In this document: in pieces, positions 37,595-46,145 of the stretch | Layout: each line of letters starts with the position of its first letter | Numbering within the stretch: position 1 is the first letter of the stretch | Assembly: GCA_002314715.1 (NCBI GenBank) | Contig: DCGY01000049.1 | Span: 23,387-87,386, forward strand | DNA: 64,000 nucleotides | Source: Lachnospiraceae bacterium UBA1766 | GTDB lineage: Bacteria; Bacillota; Clostridia; Lachnospirales; Lachnospiraceae | Direction of reading: 5' to 3' | Made by a program: the position numbers and the translations under genes | Notes under the pieces: model-generated | Told to the model about the DNA's origin: nothing | The model's input: only the letters and a program-made list of their open reading frames with translations | Database searches by the model: none

Positions 37595-38458
37595 CTATCC
37601 GATAGCCTCTGCGCCTGCGATAATTTCTGTCAATTCCTGTGTAATGGATCCCTGACGGGCTCTGTTATACATCAGTGACAGATTTCCAATCATTTCTTCC
37701 GCATTGTTGGTAGCATTATCCATGGCCTGCATACGGGCACCGTTTTCACTGGCAACCGCATCTACCATAGCACCGTAGATCAGGCTGGAAATGTACTTGG
37801 GAATAATCATGTCCAATGCTTCCACGTCTTCCGGCTCAAAGTTCATCAGGGTATTATCCTCTGCATCCTCTTTCACCTGCTCCGCATCATACTCTACCGG
37901 CAATAATTTCAGCAGGGTAGGTACGTGGCTGACTGTGTTTTTGAAAGCTGTGTAGGCAAGATAAATCTCGCCGATTTCTCCCTCCTCAAAGCGCTTCAAA
38001 AGTCTCTGAGTTAAAAGCATTGCATCTGCATAAGTGGGATCTTCGATTACTTCCGGCAAAACCTCTTTGATATCGTATCCGTATCTTTGAAGAATTTCCC
38101 GTCCTTTATTTCCGATGGCATATACCGAAATGTCTTCCTTGTTCCAGTTTTCGTTTCTGGTAACAAGCTTGGTGACGTTGGTATTATAACCGCCGGCAAG
38201 TCCACGATTGGAAGTAATGACGATAACCGCCTTCTTGGTGCACTCTCCGGGAGTGAGATATTTATGCTCTACATGGCCGACTCTGGACAAGATGCTGTTT
38301 ACGGTCTCAAACATACAGTTAAAGTATGCTTTGGAACGTTCTGCGCCTGCTCTGGCACGCTGCAGCTTAACGGTGGAAACAAGCTTCATCGCCTTGGTAA
38401 TCTGCTGTGTGCTCTGGATACTTCCTTTGCGGCGCTTTATATCACGCATTGATGCCAT
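37595..38458 (-). CDS. atpG: ATP synthase F1 gamma subunit
   Basis: Rotor shaft of F1, 287 residues. The N-terminal helix MASMRDIKRRKGSIQSTQQITKAMKLVST and the C-terminal helix ARMQAMDNATNNAEEMIGNLSLMYNRARQGSITQELTEIIAGAEA are typical and form the coiled coil inside the alpha3beta3 ring. The ribosome site AAAGGGG precedes the ATG. It lies between atpA and atpD in standard order. Confidence 0.97.
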   Translation of the reverse strand: MASMRDIKRRKGSIQSTQQITKAMKLVSTVKLQRARAGAERSKAYFNCMFETVNSILSRVGHVEHKYLTPGECTKKAVIVITSNRGLAGGYNTNVTKLVTRNENWNKEDISVYAIGNKGREILQRYGYDIKEVLPEVIEDPTYADAMLLTQRLLKRFEEGEIGEIYLAYTAFKNTVSHVPTLLKLLPVEYDAEQVKEDAEDNTLMNFEPEDVEALDMIIPKYISSLIYGAMVDAVASENGARMQAMDNATNNAEEMIGNLSLMYNRARQGSITQELTEIIAGAEAIG

Positions 38459-38475
38459 ATAAAACGACCCCTTTC

Positions 38476-39981
38476 TTACTTGAACTGTGCCTTAAACTCA
38501 CCGAGTGCCTTTACCAGAAGTGCTTCGGTTTCCTCGCTGATTACCTTTTCGGTAGCGATGTTTTCGGGAATCTCATGATACTTGGTATCCAAGAACTCAA
38601 AGAATTCCTTCTCGAAACGGGTAATGTCACTAACCGCAACATCCAAAAGATACTTCTTGGTAACCGCATAAATAATGATAACCTGGTACTGAACCGGCAT
38701 GGGCTTATACTGAGGCTGCTTTAATACCTCTTTGATACGTTCGCCCTGTGCAAGCTTTTCCTTGGTATCCGCATCCAATTCGGAACCGAACTGTGCGAAT
38801 GCGGCAAGCTCTCTGTACTGTGCAAGTTCCACACGAATGGGAGCCGCGATTTTCTTCATAGCCTTGATCTGCGCAGCACCACCTACACGGGATACGGAAA
38901 GACCTGCGTTAACTGCGGGTCTGAAACCTGCGTTGAACATTTCGGTTTCCAGATAAATCTGTCCGTCGGTAATGGAAATTACGTTGGTAGGAATGTACGC
39001 GGATACGTCTCCGGCCTGGGTCTCGATGATGGGAAGTGCTGTCAAAGAACCTCCGCCGTACTCATCGCTCATTCTGGCTGCTCTTTCAAGCAATCTGGAA
39101 TGCAGGTAGAATACATCACCGGGATAAGCTTCACGACCGGGTGGACGACGAAGCAGCAGGGAGAGTGTACGGTAAGCGGTTGCATGCTTGCTTAAATCAT
39201 CATAAACAACCAATACATCCTGTCCGTTCTCCATCCACTCCTCACCGATTGCACAACCGGAATAAGGAGCAATATACTGCAAAGGTGCAAGGTCACTGGC
39301 AGTAGATACAACAACGGTTGTATATGCAAGTGCACCAAACTCCTCCAAAGTCTTAACAATATTTGCAACGGTAGAAGCCTTCTGACCGATTGCAACATAA
39401 ATACATTTTACATTCTGACCCTTCTGGTTGATAATGGTATCAAGCGCAATAGCGGTCTTTCCTGTCTGACGGTCTCCGATAATCAACTCACGCTGTCCTC
39501 TTCCGATGGGCACCATGGAGTCGATTGCCTTAATACCGGTCTGCAAAGGAGTGTCTACACTTTTTCTGGTAATAACACCACTTGCAACACGCTCAATTTT
39601 ACGATACTTATCCGTAAGAATGGGGCCCTTTCCGTCAATAGGCTGTCCAAGTGCATTTACAACTCGACCAAGCATTGCATCGCCTACAGGTACCTCTACA
39701 ACTCGACCTGTAGTCTTTACGATATCACCTTCGTTGATATTCTTGGAATTACCGAGAAGAACTACACCGACATTATCCTCTTCCAGATTGAGAACCATGC
39801 CGTAAATATCACCGGGGAACTCCAAAAGTTCACCCTGCATAGCGTTTTCCAGACCATGTACACGGGCAATACCGTCTGCAACCTGGATTACGGTACCCAC
39901 ATCGGATACTTCCAGTGTAGACGCATATCTTAAAATCTGCTCTTTGATAACAGAGCTAATTTCTTCTGGTCTCAAATTCAT
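38476..39981 (-). CDS. atpA: ATP synthase F1 alpha subunit
   Basis: Non-catalytic nucleotide-binding subunit of F1, 501 residues. Walker A GDRQTGKT is at 169-176; the segments VVYDDLSKHA, LLLRRPPGREAYPGDVFYLHSRLLERA and the arginine-finger region SVSRVGGAAQIKAMK are all present. AAAGG lies before the ATG. Gene order H-A-G is the standard one. Confidence 0.98.
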   Translation of the reverse strand: MNLRPEEISSVIKEQILRYASTLEVSDVGTVIQVADGIARVHGLENAMQGELLEFPGDIYGMVLNLEEDNVGVVLLGNSKNINEGDIVKTTGRVVEVPVGDAMLGRVVNALGQPIDGKGPILTDKYRKIERVASGVITRKSVDTPLQTGIKAIDSMVPIGRGQRELIIGDRQTGKTAIALDTIINQKGQNVKCIYVAIGQKASTVANIVKTLEEFGALAYTTVVVSTASDLAPLQYIAPYSGCAIGEEWMENGQDVLVVYDDLSKHATAYRTLSLLLRRPPGREAYPGDVFYLHSRLLERAARMSDEYGGGSLTALPIIETQAGDVSAYIPTNVISITDGQIYLETEMFNAGFRPAVNAGLSVSRVGGAAQIKAMKKIAAPIRVELAQYRELAAFAQFGSELDADTKEKLAQGERIKEVLKQPQYKPMPVQYQVIIIYAVTKKYLLDVAVSDITRFEKEFFEFLDTKYHEIPENIATEKVISEETEALLVKALGEFKAQFK

Positions 39982-40008
39982 GAATCTGTCGCACCTTTCT
40001 TCCAGTGG

Positions 40009-40563
40009 TTAACCCAACTGGATTTGTAATAACTGCTTTTTTAATTCGCCAAGCTTTGTCGAAATACTGCTGTCTACCACACGGTCACCGATACGAATCA
40101 CCATACCGCCCAGAAGGGAAGCATCCACCTCGTAATGAGGTTCCAGTGTTTCGTACTTGGTGGTGGCAAGAATTCTTGCCTCTATCTCTGCACGTTTCTT
40201 TGCATCGATTTCTACCGCTGTGGTAATAAAAGCCACACCGATTTTTGCATGTTCCTTCATCTTTGCGATAAAGTATTCTATGATTTCGGGAAGCTCCTTA
40301 TAGCGCTCTTTCGAAACAATCACTTCTAAAAAACCTAATAACTCGTCACATACACGGCTCTTAAAAACCTGCTGCAAGATTTCGAGTTTTTCCTGCTTCG
40401 GAATACCGGGATGCTCCATCAGTTTATCAAACTGAGGATTCTCCTTTAAAATGTCGGAAATACCCACGACTTCATCGAAGAGAACTTTTCCCTTACCGGC
40501 TTCGTCCTGCATTGCTATTTCATAGAGAGCCTCACCATAGGTTTTTGAAACTAACTTAGCCAT
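40009..40563 (-). CDS. atpH: ATP synthase F1 delta subunit
   Basis: Peripheral-stalk subunit joining F1 to the b dimer, 184 residues. It starts MAKLVSKTYGEALYEIA and ends with the conserved block GGMVIRIGDRVVDSSISTKLGELKKQLL. Its first 13 bases overlap the end of atpF, showing translational coupling. Confidence 0.96.
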   Translation of the reverse strand: MAKLVSKTYGEALYEIAMQDEAGKGKVLFDEVVGISDILKENPQFDKLMEHPGIPKQEKLEILQQVFKSRVCDELLGFLEVIVSKERYKELPEIIEYFIAKMKEHAKIGVAFITTAVEIDAKKRAEIEARILATTKYETLEPHYEVDASLLGGMVIRIGDRVVDSSISTKLGELKKQLLQIQLG

Positions 40564-41093
40564 GTGTCATCACCCATTTCCTTTAGCGTCTCATCAATCA
40601 GTTTTTCCTGTACGGAAGTATCAATGGAAGCGGATACTACCTTGCCTGCCATTACGGAAGCGACGTTAATGATTTCCTTCTTCACTTCGTCGGAAACCTT
40701 CTGCTTTTCAAGTTCGGCTTCCACTTTTGCTCTTTCGAGAATGCGGTTTGCCTCTTCTTTTGCGGCAGCGATAATCTTTCCTTCGTTTTCAAGACCTCTT
40801 CTTCTGGCCTCGCTGAGGATTTCTTCTGCTTCCTTGTCTGCGACGCGAAGCTTCTCTTCATACTTGCTCTTTAACTCCTCCGCCTGCTCCATGCTGGTCT
40901 TGGCATCGGTAAGCTCTGTCTGAATCTTCTGCTTACGGTCGTTCAACAACTTTCTGACGGGATTGAACAGGAAATAACTCATGATAGCAAACAGGGCAAA
41001 TACTGCGATAATGGTCAGTGTAGAATCGGCAAACAGCTGCCAGTCTATACCAAACATTCTATCGTAGGTTTCACCTGCTGTTAATAGAATCAT
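40551..41093 (-). CDS. atpF: ATP synthase F0 b subunit
   Basis: Peripheral stalk of the membrane sector, 180 residues. One N-terminal membrane helix (about 23-45, ending FNPVRKLL) leads to a long charged coiled coil (KIQTELTDAKTSMEQAEELKSKYEEKL...) that reaches to the delta subunit. AAAGGAG lies seven bases before the ATG. A single b gene is present, not the b/b' pair. Confidence 0.96.
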   Translation of the reverse strand: MILLTAGETYDRMFGIDWQLFADSTLTIIAVFALFAIMSYFLFNPVRKLLNDRKQKIQTELTDAKTSMEQAEELKSKYEEKLRVADKEAEEILSEARRRGLENEGKIIAAAKEEANRILERAKVEAELEKQKVSDEVKKEIINVASVMAGKVVSASIDTSVQEKLIDETLKEMGDDTWLS

Positions 41094-41106
41094 GCTGTTC
41101 TCCTTT

Positions 41107-41361
41107 CTACCAGAGCAAAGGCTTTACGAATAACAGAAGAATTGCAACCAAAAGGCCGTACAAACCGGTTGTCTCTGCTACTGCCTGACCGGTAATCATG
41201 GTAGTGGTAATATCAGATTTTGCTCCGGGATTGCGTCCTACAGCAGCTGCTGCATGACCTGCTGCAATACCCTGGCCTACGCCGGGTCCGATACCGGCAA
41301 TAACTGCCAAACCGGCACCGATTGCGGAACAACCTAAGATAAAATTCTCATCAAAATTCAT
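41107..41361 (-). CDS. atpE: ATP synthase F0 c subunit with sodium-binding signature
   Basis: Rotor ring subunit, 84 residues, two membrane helices. Helix 1 has the PxxxQ motif (P26-G-V-G-Q30) and helix 2 has V61, E63, T64 and Y68 in GQAVAETTGLY. This set corresponds to Q32, V63, E65, S66 and Y70 of the Ilyobacter tartaricus c ring, where they coordinate sodium. The enzyme is therefore probably sodium-driven. AGGAGG precedes the ATG. The coupling ion is inferred from the motif, not shown. Confidence 0.97.
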   Translation of the reverse strand: MNFDENFILGCSAIGAGLAVIAGIGPGVGQGIAAGHAAAAVGRNPGAKSDITTTMITGQAVAETTGLYGLLVAILLLFVKPLLW

Positions 41362-41402
41362 TTTCTATTCCTCCTAAAATGATATTGTTTTTTTATATCC
41401 TC

Positions 41403-42131
41403 TTATGCTTCGTCTCCAATGGCACCGGAAACAAATGTCATTGTCAGCATACAGAATACGTAAGTTTGAATTACTCCGGAGAACAAATCGAAGTAAACAT
41501 GAAGTGCTGCCGGCCAAATCAATGCAATCCACTTCAAGATACCGTAAACCAAAGTCATCATAATTGTTCCGGACAAAACGTTCGCAAACAAACGAAGTGA
41601 CAATGATACGGGAACCGCCAATTCACTGATGATATTGATGGGCAACCAGAGCGGCAACCATGGCGGAAGCGGAGAACACATGCTTGTCCAAATATCTTTT
41701 GGCTTCTGATACTTAATCTGATTGTAATGAATCAGGATAAAGGTCAGCACACCCAGCGGAAATGTTACACCATAATCGGCTGTAGGTGGACGAAGACCCA
41801 AAAGACCGGAAATGTTGCTCACCAGGATAAAGATAAAAATCGTACTGATATAGTTGCGATACTTGACCGCACTCTTTCCCATGCTGCCCTCAACGATACC
41901 ATCCAGCTTCTCGACAATCAGCTCCACAATGTTCTGGAAGGTTCCGGGAACTTCCGCTCCCTTTTTGATCACCTGTCCGGCCGCAATGGAGAAACCGATA
42001 AGGATGAGCATAACCAGAAGTAAACATACATGTGTCGTTGTTATCCAAGCCTCATGTCCCAGAAAGTTATACTTAAAAAGACCATGAACCATTACATCAA
42101 TGTCGTTGGATAACAATATTCCTTGCATCAT
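41403..42131 (-). CDS. atpB: ATP synthase F0 a subunit
   Basis: Stator channel subunit, 242 residues with about six membrane helices. The essential Arg is in SLSLRLFANVLSG, with the preceding NIISELAVPVSL helix; these form the ion half-channels beside the c ring. Its ATG overlaps the stop of the upstream AtpI-like gene as ATGA. The C-terminal helix ends FVSGAIGDEA. Confidence 0.96.
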   Translation of the reverse strand: MMQGILLSNDIDVMVHGLFKYNFLGHEAWITTTHVCLLLVMLILIGFSIAAGQVIKKGAEVPGTFQNIVELIVEKLDGIVEGSMGKSAVKYRNYISTIFIFILVSNISGLLGLRPPTADYGVTFPLGVLTFILIHYNQIKYQKPKDIWTSMCSPLPPWLPLWLPINIISELAVPVSLSLRLFANVLSGTIMMTLVYGILKWIALIWPAALHVYFDLFSGVIQTYVFCMLTMTFVSGAIGDEA

Positions 42132-42604
42132 GCTTTCACCTCCCTTTCGTTATTTTCTTCGTCCTCCAAGAGTGGCTCCGGAATGGGATCCTCCTGATGG
42201 AAGGCTTTATTGCATAATTTATGAGTAATCGGCTGAAGAAAAGCCGCACCCTTCAAACTCATGTAGCCCAAAAATACAATGAGCGGATTCATGACTTTCG
42301 TCACACAAATCACCGCCATAAAGGCTACCAGAATAAAATAGCGGACCAGATATCCCGCAATCGCCTGTTTCTGCGCATAGGCCTCACTGACTCCCAGCGA
42401 TCTGTCCAGCACATGATACATGTGATTGACCGCCGCTACCGCCAAAAGGATACCAAACCAAAGGCTCTTGGTATAAAACCAGATTTGCTTGGAAAAAACC
42501 AAACCGATCACCTGGCAAACGACTCCGAAGGCAAGCATTCCCAGAATCATCTCCAGCAGGATTCTATTGCAGTTTTTTAGTTTCTCCAACACTTTCCCGG
42601 ACAT
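42128..42604 (-). CDS. AtpI-like membrane protein of the ATP synthase operon
   Basis: A 158-residue protein with about four hydrophobic segments (18-38, 45-62, 85-102, 106-122) and an acidic C-terminal tail. Position directly before atpB and topology fit the ATP synthase I chain family, whose members help assemble the c ring; the sequence itself is divergent. It overlaps the preceding gene by 41 bases, and the exact start is uncertain because the ATG lies close to its ribosome site. Confidence 0.75.
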   Translation of the reverse strand: MSGKVLEKLKNCNRILLEMILGMLAFGVVCQVIGLVFSKQIWFYTKSLWFGILLAVAAVNHMYHVLDRSLGVSEAYAQKQAIAGYLVRYFILVAFMAVICVTKVMNPLIVFLGYMSLKGAAFLQPITHKLCNKAFHQEDPIPEPLLEDEENNEREVKA

Positions 42605-42890
42605 CCTTTCTCTGTGTATCGTCTGTCGCTTCGTCGTTTTTTTCAGAAAGACCGGCTCTTTTGTCCGAACTCTTCAAAAGCGGCTTCACCATACGGCAAA
42701 CATTCTGCCACCCGGCTATTGCTCCCAAAAAGAAGAAAACCACCATAATCCAGGAGGTGTGAAGCTTCCGATCCAGAAACCAGCCAAAGGCCGACATCAT
42801 CAGTGTAGGGACAATCATATTGATGCCAAACTGGGTAATCAGAAACAGGGAACGATATACATTTTTATCATAAGAATTTTTTCGTTTCAC
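42564..42890 (-). CDS. AtpZ/AtpI-family two-pass membrane protein
   Basis: First gene of the ATP synthase operon, 108 residues. Two membrane helices (about 14-38 and 46-68) with the segment MSAFGWFLDRKLHTSWIMVVFFFLGAIAGWQNV typical of AtpZ/AtpI-like proteins, then a charged cytoplasmic tail. The start is a GTG at 42890 with AGGAG ten bases upstream. Its exact role is not fixed; proteins of this kind have been linked to magnesium or calcium transport and c-ring assembly. Confidence 0.82.
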   Translation of the reverse strand: MKRKNSYDKNVYRSLFLITQFGINMIVPTLMMSAFGWFLDRKLHTSWIMVVFFFLGAIAGWQNVCRMVKPLLKSSDKRAGLSEKNDEATDDTQRKDVRESVGETKKLQ

Positions 42891-42945
42891 CTGTCCGTCA
42901 CTCCTACTTTGCCCCTTTGGGCATAGACACCCAACATTAAATTTA

Positions 42946-42974
42946 AGTATACCTATTTTTTGCCAAATTGTCTA
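42946..42974 (-). promoter_or_regulatory. ATP synthase operon promoter
   Basis: On the minus strand TAGACA (42969-42974), 17-base spacer, TATACT (42946-42951), about 55 bases before the first gene of the operon. Confidence 0.75.
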
Positions 42975-43038
42975 TAAAAAACTTATTAAATCTCGTCAAC
43001 TTTTTCTCCAAAAAATAACGTTTTTCGGCAGGAAGCAT

Positions 43039-43067
43039 TTGACGAATCGCCCGGAAAGGTCTACTAT
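43039..43067 (+). promoter_or_regulatory. Promoter of the DUF402 gene
   Basis: TTGACG (43039-43044), 17-base spacer, TACTAT (43062-43067), 34 bases before the gene start. Confidence 0.65.
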
Positions 43068-43101
43068 GAATACAATACTATTCCACGAAAGAAGGTAGCC
43101 T

Positions 43102-43575
43102 ATGAAACCACTTCAGATCTATCGCAAACGACTGATTCCCCAGGAATGCATTTTGCTGAAAGGAGACGAAATCGTCCGGCAAGATGACGAGGTGATTGTC
43201 ACAAAATGGAACACTCTGAAACCCGGTAAGGACTTTACTCATGGTTGCTCCTGCTACTACCTAAAGCTTGGCATAAAGGTCAGCAAGTTCTACCGGGCTG
43301 ACAATTCCCTGCTGTACTGGTATTGTGACATCGTGGATTTTGATTTTAACGAGGAAGAAAACTCCGTCACCGTTACCGATTTACTGGCAGATGTGGTGAT
43401 ATATCCGGACGGCAATTACCGGGTTGTGGATTTACCCGAGCTGGCAGAAGCCTACGAAAAGCAGCTCATCACCGCTTCCCAGATGACCGCCTGTCTTCGC
43501 AGAGTAGACAACCTGCTTTTCACCATCTACCGGAATGAATTTGACAAGCTGCAAAGTCCCTTGGCTGAATTATAA
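43102..43575 (+). CDS. DUF402-domain protein
   Basis: A 157-residue cytoplasmic protein. The DUF402 domain is marked by LLYWYCDIVDFDFNEEENSVTVTDLLADVVIYPDGNYRVVDLPELAEA, with acidic residues that in family members bind metal. Characterised relatives hydrolyse nucleoside tri- or diphosphates or act in fosfomycin biosynthesis (FomD-like); the substrate here is unknown. Single-gene unit with its own promoter and terminator, divergent from the ATP synthase operon. GAAGG lies close to the ATG. Confidence 0.85.
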   Translation: MKPLQIYRKRLIPQECILLKGDEIVRQDDEVIVTKWNTLKPGKDFTHGCSCYYLKLGIKVSKFYRADNSLLYWYCDIVDFDFNEEENSVTVTDLLADVVIYPDGNYRVVDLPELAEAYEKQLITASQMTACLRRVDNLLFTIYRNEFDKLQSPLAEL

Positions 43576-43588
43576 AAAGTATTTCGCA

Positions 43589-43650
43589 AAAACAGGGGTA
43601 CAAGGAAAATGGCTCTTATTCCAAAGTCATTTTCCTTGTACCCCTGTTTT
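43589..43650. terminator. Bidirectional terminator with a 23-bp stem
   Basis: A perfect 23-bp inverted repeat (core GGGGTACAAGGAAAATG and its complement, loop 16) with A/T ends on both sides separates the DUF402 gene from the convergent cell-wall hydrolase gene and should stop both transcripts. Confidence 0.92.
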
Positions 43651-43671
43651 ATTTTCCTATCCGTAATCACG

Positions 43672-44841
43672 CTAATAAAAAATATGATGTCCAATGGTAA
43701 TGCCGGTCAAACCGGCCACAGGTCTTCGGAAGAATACACAGTTTCCAACGGTGGTTTTGCCGGCCATCGCCTCATCTGCCGCACGATAACAGCTTTCGTT
43801 TGCCTTGTTGGTGGCAAGTGCCAACTCCAGACGTCCGCTTTCCGCAGGAGAAAACTGTCCTTTTTGATATACCACTCCCACCAAAGTATTGGGGAATTGG
43901 TTGCTGAGCATTCGATTGATTACCACACTTCCCACAGCCACCTGCCCTTCATAGGGTTCTCCTACTGCCTCGCAATAGATCAAATTGGCCAGAAGGTATC
44001 GGTCTCCATCCGCGAAGGTAATGTCGCCGATGCTTCTCCAGGTTCCACCCGCCGCCAGCTGAGACAATCGGATTTCTTCCTCCAGCTTTTTCTTCAGGTA
44101 AGTCAGGTCCTCTTCCTTTTTCCTGATGTCTGCCTCGTACTGGGCTGCCTTTGCTTCTGTGGCCTCAATATTGTCCTCGTACCGGGCAATGGTTTTGGAG
44201 GTCTGACTAATCAGTCCGGCCACCTTATTCTTTTCCTGCTCCGCCTCAAGAGACAAATTGTCCAAAACCGCCATTTCATATTCCAGGGTTTCTTTGGTTT
44301 CCTGCACATAATCCCGGTTTTGCTTGTACTCCTCCAGCTTTTGCTTGTCGTAATTATCAATCTGCTCGTACCAGTCCGCTTTATTCAGCATACTGAAAAA
44401 CTTGGTGATGTCCAAAATGGCACTTACCATATCGGAATCATTTCGTTCGTACATGGATCTGACGCGAACCACCATGCTTTCATACTGTTCTTCCTGGATT
44501 TTTATGGCCTCTTCCAGCTTATTGGTGGCCTCTGCAATACTCTGTTCCTTCTCCGCGATCTGATTTTCCAGATCCTCCAGGTGTTCACTAACCTCTGTAA
44601 GCTCTGTTTTCAGATTCTTCAATTCTTTTTCCAGGCCTGCCTGATTCTCCTTAAGCCGATCCAGCTCATCCTGGGTCTTATCCAGCTTGTTTTCCAGAGC
44701 ATCCTTTTCTTTTTCTGCCTGATCAATCTGCTGCTGTGTACTGTTGGCTGCCTGAACCGTTTGGGGCGGTTCCACAAAAAGGATTTCATGCATCATGAAA
44801 CAGGTAACCAGCAACAATGCAATATACTTTGCCCGTTTCAC
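43672..44841 (-). CDS. Secreted cell-wall hydrolase with coiled-coil N-terminus (SleB-type domain)
   Basis: An exported peptidoglycan hydrolase of about 389 residues. A signal peptide (YIALLLVTCFMMHEILF...VQA) is followed by a long coiled coil (about 35-255) like that of CwlO/PcsB proteins, which normally tethers such enzymes to FtsEX-type partners. The C-terminal Hydrolase_2 domain (NLIYCEAVGEPYEGQVAVGSVVINRM, then YQKGQFSPAESGRLELA) is the SleB-like lytic transglycosylase or amidase fold with the expected catalytic Glu in CEAVGEP. I prefer the GTG at 44841 because the GTG at 44850 has no spacing from the AAAGGA site. Last gene of the upp operon. Confidence 0.88.
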   Translation of the reverse strand: MKRAKYIALLLVTCFMMHEILFVEPPQTVQAANSTQQQIDQAEKEKDALENKLDKTQDELDRLKENQAGLEKELKNLKTELTEVSEHLEDLENQIAEKEQSIAEATNKLEEAIKIQEEQYESMVVRVRSMYERNDSDMVSAILDITKFFSMLNKADWYEQIDNYDKQKLEEYKQNRDYVQETKETLEYEMAVLDNLSLEAEQEKNKVAGLISQTSKTIARYEDNIEATEAKAAQYEADIRKKEEDLTYLKKKLEEEIRLSQLAAGGTWRSIGDITFADGDRYLLANLIYCEAVGEPYEGQVAVGSVVINRMLSNQFPNTLVGVVYQKGQFSPAESGRLELALATNKANESCYRAADEAMAGKTTVGNCVFFRRPVAGLTGITIGHHIFY

Positions 44842-44879
44842 GTGCTTCACTCCTTTCCGTTTCCCGGGCTCTTTGGGAA

Positions 44880-45365
44880 TTATAATTGAATTTTAATGGT
44901 TTTTCCGGTTCTGCTGTATGGGATGATGGTTATGCCTGCTGCCGCAAACATCTTCTTTGCCGCCTTATTGGTAGGGGTTCCCTCATACTTATCGCTGTCA
45001 TATACCACGCAGGTGATTCCCGCCTGAATAATTGCCTTGGCACATTCATTGCAGGGGAACAGCGATACATAAAGCTTCGTCCCCTCCAGGGAACCGCCTC
45101 TGTAGTTTAATATGGCATTCAGTTCCCCATGGGTCACGAAGGGATATTTGGTATCCAAAAGCTCTCCCTCTCTCGCCCAGGGAAACTCCTCATCGGAGCA
45201 ACCCTTAGGAAATCCGTTGTATCCCATGGACAATATTTTATTGTCCTTGCTTACAATACAGGCTCCCACCTGGGTATTGGGGTCCTTGGACCGCATCCCG
45301 GCCAGATGCGCCACACCCATAAAATACTCATCCCAGCTGATGTAATCTTGTCTTTTCTCGCTCAT
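44880..45365 (-). CDS. dCMP deaminase
   Basis: Zinc enzyme converting dCMP to dUMP for thymidylate synthesis (ComEB family). 161 residues. Zinc and catalytic residues are H79 and E81 in THGELNA and C105 and C108 in FPCNECAK. AGGA precedes the ATG. It follows upp by 14 bases, and both serve pyrimidine metabolism. Confidence 0.94.
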   Translation of the reverse strand: MSEKRQDYISWDEYFMGVAHLAGMRSKDPNTQVGACIVSKDNKILSMGYNGFPKGCSDEEFPWAREGELLDTKYPFVTHGELNAILNYRGGSLEGTKLYVSLFPCNECAKAIIQAGITCVVYDSDKYEGTPTNKAAKKMFAAAGITIIPYSRTGKTIKIQL

Positions 45366-45379
45366 CTTTGCGTCCTATC

Positions 45380-46009
45380 TTATAAGGTACCGAAAATACG
45401 GTCTCCCGCATCTCCAAGTCCGGGCACAATATAACCGTGATCGTTTAACTTTTCATCCAAGGCACCGATGTATACATCCACATCCGGATGGGCCTCGGTA
45501 AAGGTTTTCACGCCTTCGGGAGCCGCAATAATGCACATAAAATGAATATTTTTGCAGCCCTTATCCTTTAACATCTGTACCGCTGCCGCAGAAGAACCGC
45601 CGGTAGCCAACATGGGGTCTACCACAAACACTTCTCTCTCTGCACAATCTGCAGGAAGCTTACAATAATATTCCACCGGTTCCAAGGTCTCCGGATCTCT
45701 GTAAAGTCCGATATGACCCACTTTTGCTGCAGGAATCAGGTTCAGCACACCGTCAACCATACCAAGTCCCGCACGAAGAATGGGAATGATTGCCATCTTC
45801 TTTCCCTTTAATTCTTTCACGGTCGCAGGGCAAATTGGAGTTTTAATCTCTACATCCTCCAAGGGAAGATTTCTGGTGGCTTCATAACAAATCAGCATTG
45901 CAATCTCACTGATGGTCTGTCGAAAGTCCTTGGTACCTGTGTCCTCTCTGCGGATAAAACCGATTTTGTGCTGTAACAAAGGATGATCCATAACTACTAC
46001 TTTTGCCAT
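45380..46009 (-). CDS. upp: Uracil phosphoribosyltransferase
   Basis: Pyrimidine salvage enzyme making UMP from uracil and PRPP. 209 residues with the ATG at 46009, which has GGAGG eight bases upstream; an earlier in-frame start at 46024 would overlap that site. Marks are PILRAGLGMVDG, YRDPETLEPVEYYCKLP, the PRPP loop VVDPMLATGGSS and the C-terminal GYIVPGLGDAGDRIFGT. Confidence 0.97.
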   Translation of the reverse strand: MAKVVVMDHPLLQHKIGFIRREDTGTKDFRQTISEIAMLICYEATRNLPLEDVEIKTPICPATVKELKGKKMAIIPILRAGLGMVDGVLNLIPAAKVGHIGLYRDPETLEPVEYYCKLPADCAEREVFVVDPMLATGGSSAAAVQMLKDKGCKNIHFMCIIAAPEGVKTFTEAHPDVDVYIGALDEKLNDHGYIVPGLGDAGDRIFGTL

Positions 46010-46145
46010 ATTTAATTCCTCCATAAGTTTAATAATATGATGTAAGTCTCAAAAATTACTATCTGTGATGAAATGGTTACTCTGCACGACCTGCCCCCAA
46101 AATCCATACAATATTCGCATGTCGTGAGTTTATAAGGCCTCTCTT

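Noticed and set aside
43609..44889. A 426-codon plus-strand frame
   Set aside because: It lies antisense to the cell-wall hydrolase with its clear SleB-type domain; the length comes from the coiled-coil codon pattern of the other strand.
46025..46145. A 6-bp stem (CACGAC/GTCGTG) before upp that might be a pyrimidine attenuator
   Set aside because: No PyrR-binding loop or terminator/antiterminator pair is visible; the stem is too short to support a call.
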